This document shows positions 35,080-43,652 of a DNA stretch of 64,000 nucleotides, in pieces. The translations under genes were made by a program, and so were the position numbers. Numbering within the stretch: position 1 is the first letter of the stretch; every line of letters starts with the position of its first letter. A model generated the notes under the pieces. It had not been told where the DNA came from. It searched no databases and saw only the letters and a program-made list of their open reading frames with translations. The stretch is from Maribacter ulvicola (GTDB lineage Bacteria; Bacteroidota; Bacteroidia; Flavobacteriales; Flavobacteriaceae), in NCBI RefSeq assembly GCF_900155985.1, contig NZ_FTMA01000004.1, positions 124,001-188,000 on the forward strand, read 5' to 3'.

Positions 35080-36129
35080 TTAATCTACGGGTAAAGTTCC
35101 TGCACCTAGACTAGCTTCTCTAAACCACACTTCTGCATAATCGCCATTGGCATATTGCTTTGCAATATCGCCCCCATAAGTATCGGCACCAGTACTCCAT
35201 ACGATATTATCTTTAGGAGATTTACCATTGGTCTGGTTGTAAGCTCCTTGTTTAAAATATTGAATCTCACCAGCATATGCATTTTCGCGTTCTAGACCAT
35301 CACGACCTATTGAAGCATATAATGTTTTAATTTGCTCAGGTAAGGTTTTAGTAAATTCAGACGCCAATAGATTTTTGGTGAACCTTACGGTTTCATGACC
35401 GTCACTTGTAAAAGTTAAGTACATAATGCCTTTATAAACATTGATTTCATAGCTGAACTCTTCGCCAAGTTCAATACCGTTTTCAGGTTCTTTTGGAGCG
35501 GTTGTTGCATCGGATCCCACAACGGACATATCATTGCCCCAAACAGCCGATGAGTAGTCCCATCTTTTTGAATTATCACCTTTTGTGTTTATTTCATAAT
35601 TCCAGAATACAGAGCCTTTGGTATGCCCTGGAAATTTTTTGTAGAATATTTTTAGGGGTTCATTTTCGTGACCCTCATCACTATGTATTTGTCCTATCAC
35701 AACGGCATAAGAAGCGGCAACTCTAGCATCCCCAGAAGTAGATACATGTTGTACTTTTAATGTGCCGGTCAGTTTTCCGCCAGTTTCAGGAATCCAATTA
35801 GCTTTTTGACCTAGCTCTGTTCTGGTATTACTAGAGGTTCTTGAGGTAATGCCACTGTTGGGGGTTTTGTAAACTATCCAATCCGTATTTCGATCATTGG
35901 CAACATAAAAGAAATCGTCTTTAGCGTAGTCTTTAAGGTTATCCTCATAAGTACCATCTCCTAATAGAATTTTCCACTCTTCCATAAACGGAATGACATC
36001 GCTAGGATATTTTAATGCGGTGTTGTTTTCGTCTGTAGATGCTTCATTAGTGGTCGAAGATTTTTTAGAATTGTCTTTACAGGCAAATAGTGTTGCTACT
36101 GCAATTAGGGTAACTATTGATTTTTTCAT
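35080..36129 (-). CDS. PL7 alginate lyase lipoprotein
   Basis: A 349-residue lipoprotein (lipobox LFAC at 14-17) with a Ser/Thr-rich linker to about residue 40, followed by a PL7 jelly roll. The three PL7 signatures are present: RTELG at 103-107, QIH at 147-149, and YFKQGAYNQ at 291-299. These supply the catalytic Arg, Gln, His and Tyr. In PL7 enzymes QIH (rather than QVH) goes with action on polyG or mixed MG alginate, which is expected here from family knowledge. It follows the PL6 lipoprotein by 22 bases and should sit at the cell surface with it. Confidence 0.95.
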   Translation of the reverse strand: MKKSIVTLIAVATLFACKDNSKKSSTTNEASTDENNTALKYPSDVIPFMEEWKILLGDGTYEDNLKDYAKDDFFYVANDRNTDWIVYKTPNSGITSRTSSNTRTELGQKANWIPETGGKLTGTLKVQHVSTSGDARVAASYAVVIGQIHSDEGHENEPLKIFYKKFPGHTKGSVFWNYEINTKGDNSKRWDYSSAVWGNDMSVVGSDATTAPKEPENGIELGEEFSYEINVYKGIMYLTFTSDGHETVRFTKNLLASEFTKTLPEQIKTLYASIGRDGLERENAYAGEIQYFKQGAYNQTNGKSPKDNIVWSTGADTYGGDIAKQYANGDYAEVWFREASLGAGTLPVD

Positions 36130-36151
36130 TCGTAATATTTTTTTTGTGGTA

Positions 36152-38470
36152 TTAGTACATAAGTTTAAGGGGAAGGTTTTCTTGTACGACCAGTTCTCCA
36201 GAATTTTTTATTTTGTTGTTAGAAGACCTATTGTTCTTTGCTCCCCATAGACGTGCAACTAATTTTACCGGATTGTCAATGAATTTATTATTGGTAAGAT
36301 TTACATTGACAATGCCGTAAGTATTAAGAAGTAAACCTTCTTCAGCTTTTGATCCAGAATTTGTAAATGTACTATTGGTCACTATTAAATTACCGCCAAC
36401 GGTAGATTCGTCATACCCACCTCTATAGTAATCTATGACATTATGGGAAATACCATCAAATAGGCAATTGTCAATGATTATGTTTTCGGCATTATATTCC
36501 CCTTTGTCATCGGTCTCTTCAGACAGTTCAATTCCGTTTGCACAATTTTTAATCTGTGTAGAAGTAAAGGTAATGTACTCTGAAAACGACCGTTTATATG
36601 CTTTTAAAACAAAGGCGAAATTAGAGATTTCACAATCAACAATGTTTAGATTATAAAGGCTGGACATATTGTTCTTTAGACTAGCGAAAGCATATTGTAC
36701 TTTATTGCCTACGAGTTGAATGTTTTTAAGTGTAAGTTCTCCTTTCGGATTCATTTCAAATGCCGGAGTTTCAGATGCCCCCTTGTATTCAATAATTGCT
36801 TTTGCATCAGATGTAGTAGCTAGAATCGTAATAGCTTTATTGATTTTTAATGGGGAATCTATATCGTAACGTTCAGCAGATAACACAATAGTGTCTCCAC
36901 TTCTTGCAGTTGAAATTGCACTGATAAGTTCGTTACTAGAACTAGCTGAATGTGTTTTGGCGGATTCGTTCTTAGAAGCTGCGTTAGAATACCAGTCGGT
37001 GCCATATTGCGAAACATCCATCATATCCCTTTTATTAACAGGCTTACCTACAACAGCACCAACCATATTTTTGTCAGCTCTAGAATTACCGAATAAATCT
37101 GCCGTGATCTGGTCAAATTCAAATCCATTATAAAGTTCAAAGTTTGATAGCGAATTATCGGGCATTAAAATATCACCATCAGCTATAGAAGTACCAAAAT
37201 CTTTTTGCGTAAGCCCATCAACAGTTTTAAAAATACCACCTTGATTGTTTATGACATTGCTTTTAAATCTAATACCGTCTATAGAATCATGTCTAATGAT
37301 AGGTTGCTTATCGCTTTTGTCATTATAAATAAGGTTATTTGCTACTGTAGTTCGTAAAGGTGTTGCAGATCTAATTTCAGATTTAGGTAAGTTATCTTTT
37401 TGGTCCGTATTAGAACCTACACCAAATTGCCATGGCGACACACAGTTGACCCAAGAATTATTTGCTACAACAACATCTGTAACTTGTAGGTATCTATTTA
37501 ATGGTGATTTTGGAATTCCGTTCATTACGGCAAGCGGACTCCTAAATGTTTGTCCCTTTAAATTATAGAAGTAATTGTTGGTTACCCAATGTCCGGTACC
37601 AATTAAACGAACACCGCCTATTTTTTTAGAATTTTCATCCCCTATAAAAACATTACCATCAATAATACAATAGTTACCATGTCTTGTAACCAAAGAACCT
37701 TCGCTTTTATAAAACACATTATTTCTGAACTCATTGAAATTGGTTTTGCTGGATATCACTTCTACCTCGCCATTACAATGATCGAAAAAATTGTTAGCGA
37801 CCAAGGTGTGACTAGGTGCCATTGAAGTAAAGCTATTACCAAGTTGTATGGTTTCGGCACTGGGTCCGCCTTTTGGGGGTCTAGGACCAAAATAATTATT
37901 GGTAATTTTATGGTAGTTTTTTATACTGTTATTACCTGCCAAATCAACCCTAACTGTAGGTCCTCTATTAGATTTCCCTGCAATGTAGCAATGGTCAAGC
38001 TCGTTGTGTCGACCTTTGAACAATACCCATAAATCTGTTTTATTTCGTTGAGATTTGTTAAAATCTATAATGGCACTGTTGGTGATTTTACAATGGTTAG
38101 CAACCGAATCTTCACTAATACCAAAATCGATAACGGCAGAAGAAGGAGACGATCCATTGGTAAAATGAAGACCATTAACGTTTAAATACGCACCGGCAAG
38201 TTTTAAATCAGATGTTCCGGTAATTAAAACCTTGCCAGGGGTTTTAGCCCGCAATGTAATGGGTTTTTTCTCAGTACCATATGCCACAAATTTGATGTTT
38301 ATATCTTTCCAATTTCCATTGGTCATAATAATGTCATCACCGGGTTTAGCTTCGGATATTGCGGTATTCAATTCGTTAATGTCGTTTACGGTAATAGCGC
38401 GGCTGCTTGATTTTTCATCACAGGAGTACAGGAGAAAAATAAATGCTAACAATAAGAAACACTTTTTCAT
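36152..38470 (-). CDS. PL6 alginate lyase lipoprotein, second copy
   Basis: A 772-residue two-domain PL6 beta-helix lyase with a lipoprotein signal (LFLLYSC, Cys17). The catalytic pair is Lys242 (VISSKTN) and Arg263 (TRHGNYC), matching the other PL6 residue for residue. The C-terminal beta-helix (about 500-770) parallels that of the first copy. It is the first gene of PL6-PL7. Lipid anchoring here, against the soluble signal of the other copy, suggests this one works outside on polymer and the other deeper on smaller chains; that split is inference. Confidence 0.93.
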   Translation of the reverse strand: MKKCFLLLAFIFLLYSCDEKSSSRAITVNDINELNTAISEAKPGDDIIMTNGNWKDINIKFVAYGTEKKPITLRAKTPGKVLITGTSDLKLAGAYLNVNGLHFTNGSSPSSAVIDFGISEDSVANHCKITNSAIIDFNKSQRNKTDLWVLFKGRHNELDHCYIAGKSNRGPTVRVDLAGNNSIKNYHKITNNYFGPRPPKGGPSAETIQLGNSFTSMAPSHTLVANNFFDHCNGEVEVISSKTNFNEFRNNVFYKSEGSLVTRHGNYCIIDGNVFIGDENSKKIGGVRLIGTGHWVTNNYFYNLKGQTFRSPLAVMNGIPKSPLNRYLQVTDVVVANNSWVNCVSPWQFGVGSNTDQKDNLPKSEIRSATPLRTTVANNLIYNDKSDKQPIIRHDSIDGIRFKSNVINNQGGIFKTVDGLTQKDFGTSIADGDILMPDNSLSNFELYNGFEFDQITADLFGNSRADKNMVGAVVGKPVNKRDMMDVSQYGTDWYSNAASKNESAKTHSASSSNELISAISTARSGDTIVLSAERYDIDSPLKINKAITILATTSDAKAIIEYKGASETPAFEMNPKGELTLKNIQLVGNKVQYAFASLKNNMSSLYNLNIVDCEISNFAFVLKAYKRSFSEYITFTSTQIKNCANGIELSEETDDKGEYNAENIIIDNCLFDGISHNVIDYYRGGYDESTVGGNLIVTNSTFTNSGSKAEEGLLLNTYGIVNVNLTNNKFIDNPVKLVARLWGAKNNRSSNNKIKNSGELVVQENLPLKLMY

Positions 38471-38536
38471 TGTATATATGTTATTAAATAGGTTTGAAAC
38501 TAAATGTAAAAATTAGGACTATAATCTTTCTATTGA

Positions 38537-38598
38537 GTAAACCAAATTGGTTAACCAATTTGGTTTACCAAAAATACATATATTTGTAAGAATGACAA
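38537..38598. promoter_or_regulatory. divergent promoters around a perfect 32-bp palindromic operator
   Basis: Positions 38537-38568 are a perfect inverted repeat: 16 bases (GTAAACCAAATTGGTT) followed by their exact complement. For the reverse strand, TTG (38598-38596), a 19-base spacer and TATTTTTG (38576-38569) form the PL6/PL7 promoter, with the operator at its start site. For the plus strand, TATATTTG at 38579-38586 is a -7 box for the TIM-barrel/RraA pair, with TTTG at 38559-38562 (spacer 16) inside the operator. One bound regulator could block both. Confidence 0.82.
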
Positions 38599-38645
38599 CT
38601 AATTAACACAAAACCTATTGATAAAATATAAAAGAGATAGTGAAA

Positions 38646-39614
38646 ATGAGAGAAGATAAAAAAGGTATTTCTAGAAGAAATTTCGCAAAAAAGTCGGCCA
38701 TGGCATTGGCAGGCATACCATTGGTACACTTGGATAATGGCTTACTAAAACCAAAGTTGGCTGCAGATGATGCCATTGAGGTACACCTTTTTTCTAAACA
38801 TTTACAATTTCTTGATTATGACGATATGTCTGCGGCAGCCGCAGACATAGGATTTAATGGATTAGACCTAACAGTGCGCCCAAAAGGACACATTCTGCCA
38901 GAAAAGGTAAATGAAGATTTACCGGCAGCAGTAGAAGCTATGAAAAAATTTGGGTTAAAACCTAAGATGATGACCACTAACGTTTGGGATATTAAAGATA
39001 TTGATCAACAAGAAGTATTGAAGACAGCTAGCACATTTGGTTTTGAATATTATCGTACAGGTTGGTTAAGCTATCCAGAAGATACCTCTATTGATGAAAG
39101 TTTAATTCACTATGCAAACCAAGCCAAAATTTTGGAAGATTTTAATAAAGAATTAGGACTTATTGGTTGTTATCAAAATCATGCAGGTAATCATGTTGGG
39201 GCACCTATTTGGGATCTACCTACAATTTTTTCAAAAACTAACAATGAATTTTTAGGATGTCAGTATGATATAAGACATGCCGTTGTAGAAGGAGGTAAAA
39301 GTTGGGAACTAGATTTACGCCGTATTCATTCATACATTAAATCTATCGTTGTAAAAGATTTTAAATGGGGTAAGAAAAATGGTTCGTGGCAGCCTATCAA
39401 TACCCCTTTAGGTGAAGGCATGGTAGATTTCAATCGATACTTTTCACTACTTAAAAAATATAAGGTAAAGGTTCCTATTTCATTACATTTAGAATATGAT
39501 TTGGGTGGGGCAGAACATGGAGCTAAGAAGATTACAATGGATAAAAAAGAAGTATTTGCTAAGATGAAAAAGGATTTGACCTATATCCAAGAGGCATGGA
39601 AAAAAGTGGAATAG
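38646..39614 (+). CDS. sugar isomerase/epimerase-like TIM-barrel protein with Tat signal
   Basis: The frame opens with GTG at 38640; the ATG at 38646 is preferred (322 residues). A twin-arginine signal is present (ISRRNFAKKSAMALAGIPL), so the folded protein should be exported. The mature part is an AP-endonuclease-2/xylose-isomerase-like TIM barrel: NAADIGFNGLDLTVRP-like strand 1, QNHAGNHVGAPIWDLP, YDIRHAVVEGGKSWELDLRRI, IVVKDFKWGKK, PLGEGMVDFNRYF, and a final LHLEYDLGG. It is divergent from PL6/PL7 across the shared palindrome and 22 bases ahead of the RraA-like gene. Substrate unknown; a uronate or DEH-derived sugar is a guess from context. Confidence 0.85.
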   Translation: MREDKKGISRRNFAKKSAMALAGIPLVHLDNGLLKPKLAADDAIEVHLFSKHLQFLDYDDMSAAAADIGFNGLDLTVRPKGHILPEKVNEDLPAAVEAMKKFGLKPKMMTTNVWDIKDIDQQEVLKTASTFGFEYYRTGWLSYPEDTSIDESLIHYANQAKILEDFNKELGLIGCYQNHAGNHVGAPIWDLPTIFSKTNNEFLGCQYDIRHAVVEGGKSWELDLRRIHSYIKSIVVKDFKWGKKNGSWQPINTPLGEGMVDFNRYFSLLKKYKVKVPISLHLEYDLGGAEHGAKKITMDKKEVFAKMKKDLTYIQEAWKKVE

Positions 39615-39636
39615 CATAAATTTTAGATAGTATACA

Positions 39637-40353
39637 ATGACTAAAATGGCAAAGGCAACAAAAGAGAAATTAAGAAAAGTAAGTACGGCAACCGTTGCAA
39701 CTTGTTTATTTAAAAAAGGACTGAAAAATCAGTTTATACAACACGTAAAACCATTAAAACTAGGCAAGCCTACTATGGTTGGGGAGGCTTATACCTTACG
39801 TTACATACCTGCGCGCGAAGATTTAAACCCTATCACTGTATTTAGAGATCCTGAGCACTTACAAAGAGTAGCGGTAGAAGAGTGTCCACAAGGGGCTGTT
39901 ATGGTTATTGATAGTAGGCAAAATGCTAGAGCGGCATCTGCAGGATCAATTTTGGTAACAAGGCTTATGGTAAAAAATGCAGAAGGTATCGTTACTGATG
40001 GTGGATTTAGAGATTCAGCAGAAATTGCTAATTTGGATTTTTCATCATATCATAATAGACCTACCGCGCCTACCAATTTAACTTTGCACCAAGCTATTGC
40101 CATAAACGACCCTATAGGTTGCGGTGATGCAGCTGTTTTTCCAGGTGATATTATACTTGGTGATGATGACGGCGTAATGGTAATACCTGCACATCTTGCG
40201 GATGAGGTTGCAGATGAATGTATACAAATGACAATGTATGAGGAGTTTGTAATAGAACAGGTTCAAGGAGGTAGGGCAGTAATTGGTCTGTACCCTATGG
40301 TAGACGAAAGTATAAAGGCGGAGTTTGAAAAATGGAAGTCAAAAAGAAACTAA
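39637..40353 (+). CDS. RraA-like / HMG-CHA aldolase family protein
   Basis: A 238-residue protein of the RraA/4-hydroxy-4-methyl-2-oxoglutarate aldolase fold. The family blocks are ATVATCLFKKG near the N-terminus, GEAYTLRYIPAREDL, VTDGGFRDSAEI (the DGxxRD substrate/metal site, Asp and Arg), and GCGDAAVFPGDIILGDDDGVMVIP. True RraA regulators of RNase E are shorter (about 160 residues); this longer form with an intact DGxxRD site is more likely an enzyme, an aldolase or dehydratase on a 2-keto acid. It is the second gene of the palindrome-driven pair and ends at a strong terminator. Confidence 0.85.
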   Translation: MTKMAKATKEKLRKVSTATVATCLFKKGLKNQFIQHVKPLKLGKPTMVGEAYTLRYIPAREDLNPITVFRDPEHLQRVAVEECPQGAVMVIDSRQNARAASAGSILVTRLMVKNAEGIVTDGGFRDSAEIANLDFSSYHNRPTAPTNLTLHQAIAINDPIGCGDAAVFPGDIILGDDDGVMVIPAHLADEVADECIQMTMYEEFVIEQVQGGRAVIGLYPMVDESIKAEFEKWKSKRN

Positions 40354-40372
40354 TAATTTTGATATTATAAAG

Positions 40373-40412
40373 AAAGGTGGACAATTCTTTAAAGAATTGC
40401 CCACCTTTTTAT
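40373..40412 (+). terminator. terminator after RraA-like gene
   Basis: Stem AAAGGTGG-a-CAATTCTTT (40373-40390) pairs with AAAGAATTG-c-CCACCTTT (40391-40408) and is followed by T-rich sequence. It also faces the convergent peroxiredoxin gene. Confidence 0.88.
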
Positions 40413-40435
40413 TTTTAGATTATATAAAAACGATA

Positions 40436-40945
40436 TTATTCACCACCTCTAGCAGGGTAGTCATTTTTGTTGACATAATCTATTGCATTTAAAATATCGT
40501 CCCAATGAGGTCTGGCAAATGGCATAGTCTGTATAGCACTCGCATATAAAGTATTATCAGGTCTAATTAAGAACAAACCAGGTTCTGAAAATACATCGGG
40601 TTCTTTTTCAGATGTTTTTTTGGAAACATATAAACCCCATTCCCTTGCCGTTTCAATAGGCAAATTGTATCCCACAGGTAATTCTGGAATGTCCCATTCT
40701 TTACCGGCTTTTTTTGCTCGTTCTTCACTATCACTACTAATAGCAATTAAGTTAACCCCTCTATCACTAAAATCTTTTAATCTTGTAGCAAGATCTTCTA
40801 AGTAATTTTTACATACAGGGCAATGCAGTCCTCTATAGAATACGACCATAGTAAAAGATGTACTGTCTTGGTCATGTAAGCTCCATTGCGTATCATTAAT
40901 TAAGGATATTTTTAAATCAGGTACTTCTGATGTGGGTTTTATCAT
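40436..40945 (-). CDS. AhpC/TSA-family peroxiredoxin-like protein
   Basis: A 169-residue thioredoxin-fold protein with the active-site segment FYRGLHCPVCKNYLEDLATRL (CPVC, CxxC) near residues 32-52. This matches the redoxin/AhpC-TSA family with a CxxC rather than a lone peroxidatic Cys. The FLIRPDNTLYASAIQTMPFARP segment is typical of this subgroup. No signal peptide is seen, so it is cytosolic. Peroxide or disulfide reduction is inferred. It is convergent with the RraA-like gene. Confidence 0.85.
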   Translation of the reverse strand: MIKPTSEVPDLKISLINDTQWSLHDQDSTSFTMVVFYRGLHCPVCKNYLEDLATRLKDFSDRGVNLIAISSDSEERAKKAGKEWDIPELPVGYNLPIETAREWGLYVSKKTSEKEPDVFSEPGLFLIRPDNTLYASAIQTMPFARPHWDDILNAIDYVNKNDYPARGGE

Positions 40946-41052
40946 AGTTATATTATTTTATAATTAATATTACATAAAGGTATAAGAGGTACTTATTATA
41001 GATTTGTTGTATACCTTTTAGTATTAGCGCAATACGTGATTAGAGCAGGTTT

Positions 41053-41526
41053 TTAATTATTTTCTGCTAACCATTGTTCGTATTTTGCAAACTGTGAACT
41101 AGATAAAATATCCTTCAATTGACGTGTGCGCTCACTTTCAATACTGCCTAACATTTCTCCGCTTGCAGTATTGGCTTGTTTGTCTTTAAAACGCCTCATT
41201 GCAGAAGTAAAAGTGCTCATTTGTTCCTCGCTCATTTCAAGCTTGGAAAACATGGTAGCATATTCACTTTTTAAACTGTTTGACCTATTTTGAACTCCTA
41301 TATTGCTCATAGCACCAGTAGAACCGTTTACTTGCGTTGCAATTGTATGCTGTGTCATGGAAGAAGAACTGTTGTCCGTTGTACTGGCATTAGGTTCATC
41401 CTGAGCGGTATTTACTTGCTCGGTTGACTTTTCTGTAATAGAAGGCGTTTTTTTAGTGCTTGAACATGATGTCCCAACAAATGCTAGGGTTAGCATTATT
41501 ATAATAGTAGTTTTCATGATTTTCAT
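41053..41526 (-). CDS. small lipoprotein, unknown function
   Basis: A 157-residue protein with a lipoprotein signal (LAFVGTSCSSTKK). A Ser/Thr/Asn-rich stretch (28-75) follows, then a helical C-terminal region (SEYATMFSKLEMSEEQMSTFTSAMRRFKDKQ) that resembles the short helical Spy/CpxP-like segments of other exported proteins, without a clear family match. It stands alone. No function is assigned. Confidence 0.65.
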   Translation of the reverse strand: MKIMKTTIIIMLTLAFVGTSCSSTKKTPSITEKSTEQVNTAQDEPNASTTDNSSSSMTQHTIATQVNGSTGAMSNIGVQNRSNSLKSEYATMFSKLEMSEEQMSTFTSAMRRFKDKQANTASGEMLGSIESERTRQLKDILSSSQFAKYEQWLAENN

Positions 41527-41982
41527 ATTTTAAGGTTCTTGACGAAAATTATGTTTTTAAATAAATTACAATAGACGCAATCCCATTTAATATTGACTCT
41601 CCAGATCCAGTTGTTATTTTTTATCATATGAACTAGCTAAATCCACAGTTATAGTTAAGTAAAGAACAGTGATTAGGGAAGCTTATGGTTTTACAAGGTT
41701 AAATTAGCTACACCACATAGGGCACTAGCTATTCTAGGAAATATAATATTAGGCTCATCTTTCTAGTTAACTACCTATATGAAAATTTTGAACCTATTAT
41801 AGTAATGTTTAGCCATGAAAAAGATACCTTAAGTCTATGGGGTGTACCTAGTCCTGTCTTAAAAAAGGTTCTGTTAGATGCCTTAGAATTTACTAAGAAA
41901 ATTAGCGCACTAGAATTTTAACTATAAGGTATAAAAGAACAAAACCCTAATAATTCTTGTCTCTAAAGTTTCGCATTTAAAA
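41527..41982. other. intergenic stretch with one doubtful 38-codon frame
   Basis: The only coding candidate is a plus-strand frame at 41805-41921 (ATG to TAA), reading MFSHEKDTLSLWGVPSPVLK and 18 more residues ending ISALEF. It has no recognisable domain and no clear promoter, so it is not listed as a gene. No hairpin with a T-run or repeat stands out in the rest. Confidence 0.4.
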
Positions 41983-42285
41983 TTAGTACAGATCACCTCT
42001 GTTATCGTCGGTTGATAACTTAGAATTATTAATTATTAAAATGAGTTTAAGTAAATTGTGGGCAAATTTTTCAGAATATTCATTTAGGTCTGTTAAACAT
42101 TCAATTCTTTTTAAATCTAGATGTCTCTTGCGAAACTCTAATTCAAAATGTTCGTTTTCAAATTCAATAATGGGTAGAACATCTGTAAGTATGCTATACA
42201 CTTTTAAAGCTTTCCCTTTAGTGTAATAATCGAGCTGATATTGTTGTAGTACTAATAAAAGTTCATTACAATTGTTAAAAGCCAT
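41983..42285 (-). CDS. small protein, unknown function
   Basis: A 100-residue, mostly helical protein (MAFNNCNELLLVLQQYQLDY at the start, then KALKVYSILTDVLPIIEFENEHF and FAHNLLKLILIINNS). No signal peptide or known motif is seen. The codon pattern is like its neighbours. It is divergent from the CheY-like gene at 42487, with about 200 bases between. No function is assigned. Confidence 0.5.
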   Translation of the reverse strand: MAFNNCNELLLVLQQYQLDYYTKGKALKVYSILTDVLPIIEFENEHFELEFRKRHLDLKRIECLTDLNEYSEKFAHNLLKLILIINNSKLSTDDNRGDLY

Positions 42286-42486
42286 AATATATCTAATAAA
42301 TTAAAATATAGACCGTTTATTATTTAACGCGCAAAACTAAACGTAAGTATTTTACTACATATATTTATTTTACATGAAGTTTATTTGCGAAAAAAATGCT
42401 ATAGAGTTATTATTCAATTTTATTGGCAGAAAATTATGTGATTTTAGTGCATAATTTTGGTATTCATACTGGTATTATTTAAAATA

Positions 42487-42927
42487 ATGAAAAATTTAAG
42501 AATATATATTGCGGATGATGATTTTGATGATCGAGACTTTTTTATGGAAGCACTGAACAGTGTTCCTATAAAAACTGAAGTTTCTCAGTTTGACAATGGC
42601 GTTGATCTAATGGATAAATTATTCTCTGACGTTACTCTGCCACATGTCATATTCTTGGATTTATATATGCCTATTATGGATGGCTTTGAATGTCTTATGG
42701 ATATTAGAAATTTCAAAAAATTCAATACCATTTATATCATAGCATATTCTTCCATTTATAGAGATAGAGAAGTAAATCAACTTAAGCAAGATGGAGCAAA
42801 TCAGTTCCTAAAAAAATCTTCTTCTTTCAAGGAACTAAAAGAGTTGTTGTTTAAATCTTTAACAGCGGTATCAGACCGGAATAAACAAAATGAATCCAAA
42901 GCTGATTTTGTGGTATTAACAGGGTAA
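42487..42927 (+). CDS. stand-alone CheY-like response regulator
   Basis: A receiver-only protein of 146 residues from the ATG at 42487. The upstream frame to 42457 adds a hydrophobic tail that does not fit the fold. The acidic pocket is IADDDFDDRD, the phosphoacceptor Asp lies in HVIFLDLYMPIMDGFE, a Ser in AYSSIY stands at the Thr position, and Lys in FLKKSSS completes the site. Such single receivers pair with bacteriophytochrome-type or other hybrid kinases (Rcp1 group). No kinase is adjacent. The partial gene at 1-246 is of the same type. Confidence 0.88.
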   Translation: MKNLRIYIADDDFDDRDFFMEALNSVPIKTEVSQFDNGVDLMDKLFSDVTLPHVIFLDLYMPIMDGFECLMDIRNFKKFNTIYIIAYSSIYRDREVNQLKQDGANQFLKKSSSFKELKELLFKSLTAVSDRNKQNESKADFVVLTG

Positions 42928-43002
42928 TTGAGGTCTATTGCTTTTTCTAAATAATAAATTTCTTTAACTTAGATACCAAATGTATCCTTCAATATATAGT
43001 TC

Positions 43003-43443
43003 ATGATAAATATTCTAAAAAGCCTTTTGATCATCATAGTAATGATGGCTAGTAATACTGAAATATACGGACAGAAAAAATTAGCCCAACAGACCGTAAT
43101 TGATTTGCAGAAAACACCTAAATATGCATTTACACTTACTACAGAAAGGCATTTTAAGGGAGTGTTAAGTATGTATGACCTTTTGATAGAAAATAGTGTT
43201 AAGATAGAAGAATACGAGATTATAGTTAAAGGTAAAGTGGTGACCCAACTTGTAAAAAAATCAGAGTTGGATAAGGTTTTTCAAAAGTATAAAGGAAAAG
43301 TAAAAGTAAGTGTTTGTAGTGTTGCCATGGAAAAATTGGGTGTAACGGAAGAGATGTTGTTTGATGGTCTAGAGGTAACCCCAACCGCATCAGTCCGTAT
43401 GTTACAATTACAAGCCAATGGCTATAATACATTGACGTATTAA
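43003..43443 (+). CDS. exported DsrE-like protein
   Basis: A 146-residue protein with a signal peptide (MINILKSLLIIIVMMASNTE, cleavage near YGQ). The mature domain looks like the DsrE/YchN fold: ISVCSVAMEKLGVTEEMLFDGLEV-type helix and strand with one Cys, then TPTASVRMLQLQANGYNTLTY, the typical end of the Bacteroidetes DsrE-like exported proteins. Sulfur-relay or thiol chemistry is known for family members; here it is only inferred. A terminator follows at 43537. Confidence 0.7.
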   Translation: MINILKSLLIIIVMMASNTEIYGQKKLAQQTVIDLQKTPKYAFTLTTERHFKGVLSMYDLLIENSVKIEEYEIIVKGKVVTQLVKKSELDKVFQKYKGKVKVSVCSVAMEKLGVTEEMLFDGLEVTPTASVRMLQLQANGYNTLTY

Positions 43444-43536
43444 GAAAACAATTCTAACAGGAATTACATTATTTCTTCTAAAAAGTACGGTTTTCTGTAG
43501 GGTATGGTGATAACATCAATTTTATCAAGAGTAAAT

Positions 43537-43570
43537 AATAAGCCGCTAAACACAGTTTAAGCGGCTTATT
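43537..43570 (+). terminator. terminator before topB
   Basis: Stem AATAAGCCGCT (43537-43547) pairs with AGCGGCTTATT (43560-43570) around a short loop. It ends the DsrE-like transcript about 80 bases before topB. Confidence 0.8.
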
Positions 43571-43652
43571 ATATTATGGTTGTTTCTGTAAACAATTTCT
43601 ATATTTGCTGGGCGAAAACCCAAACCTAAATCTATAATAGTTAACACCTAAA

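Noticed and set aside
41805-41921. A 38-codon plus-strand frame
   Set aside because: No domain, promoter or neighbour gives support; it is mentioned only in the note on the gap.
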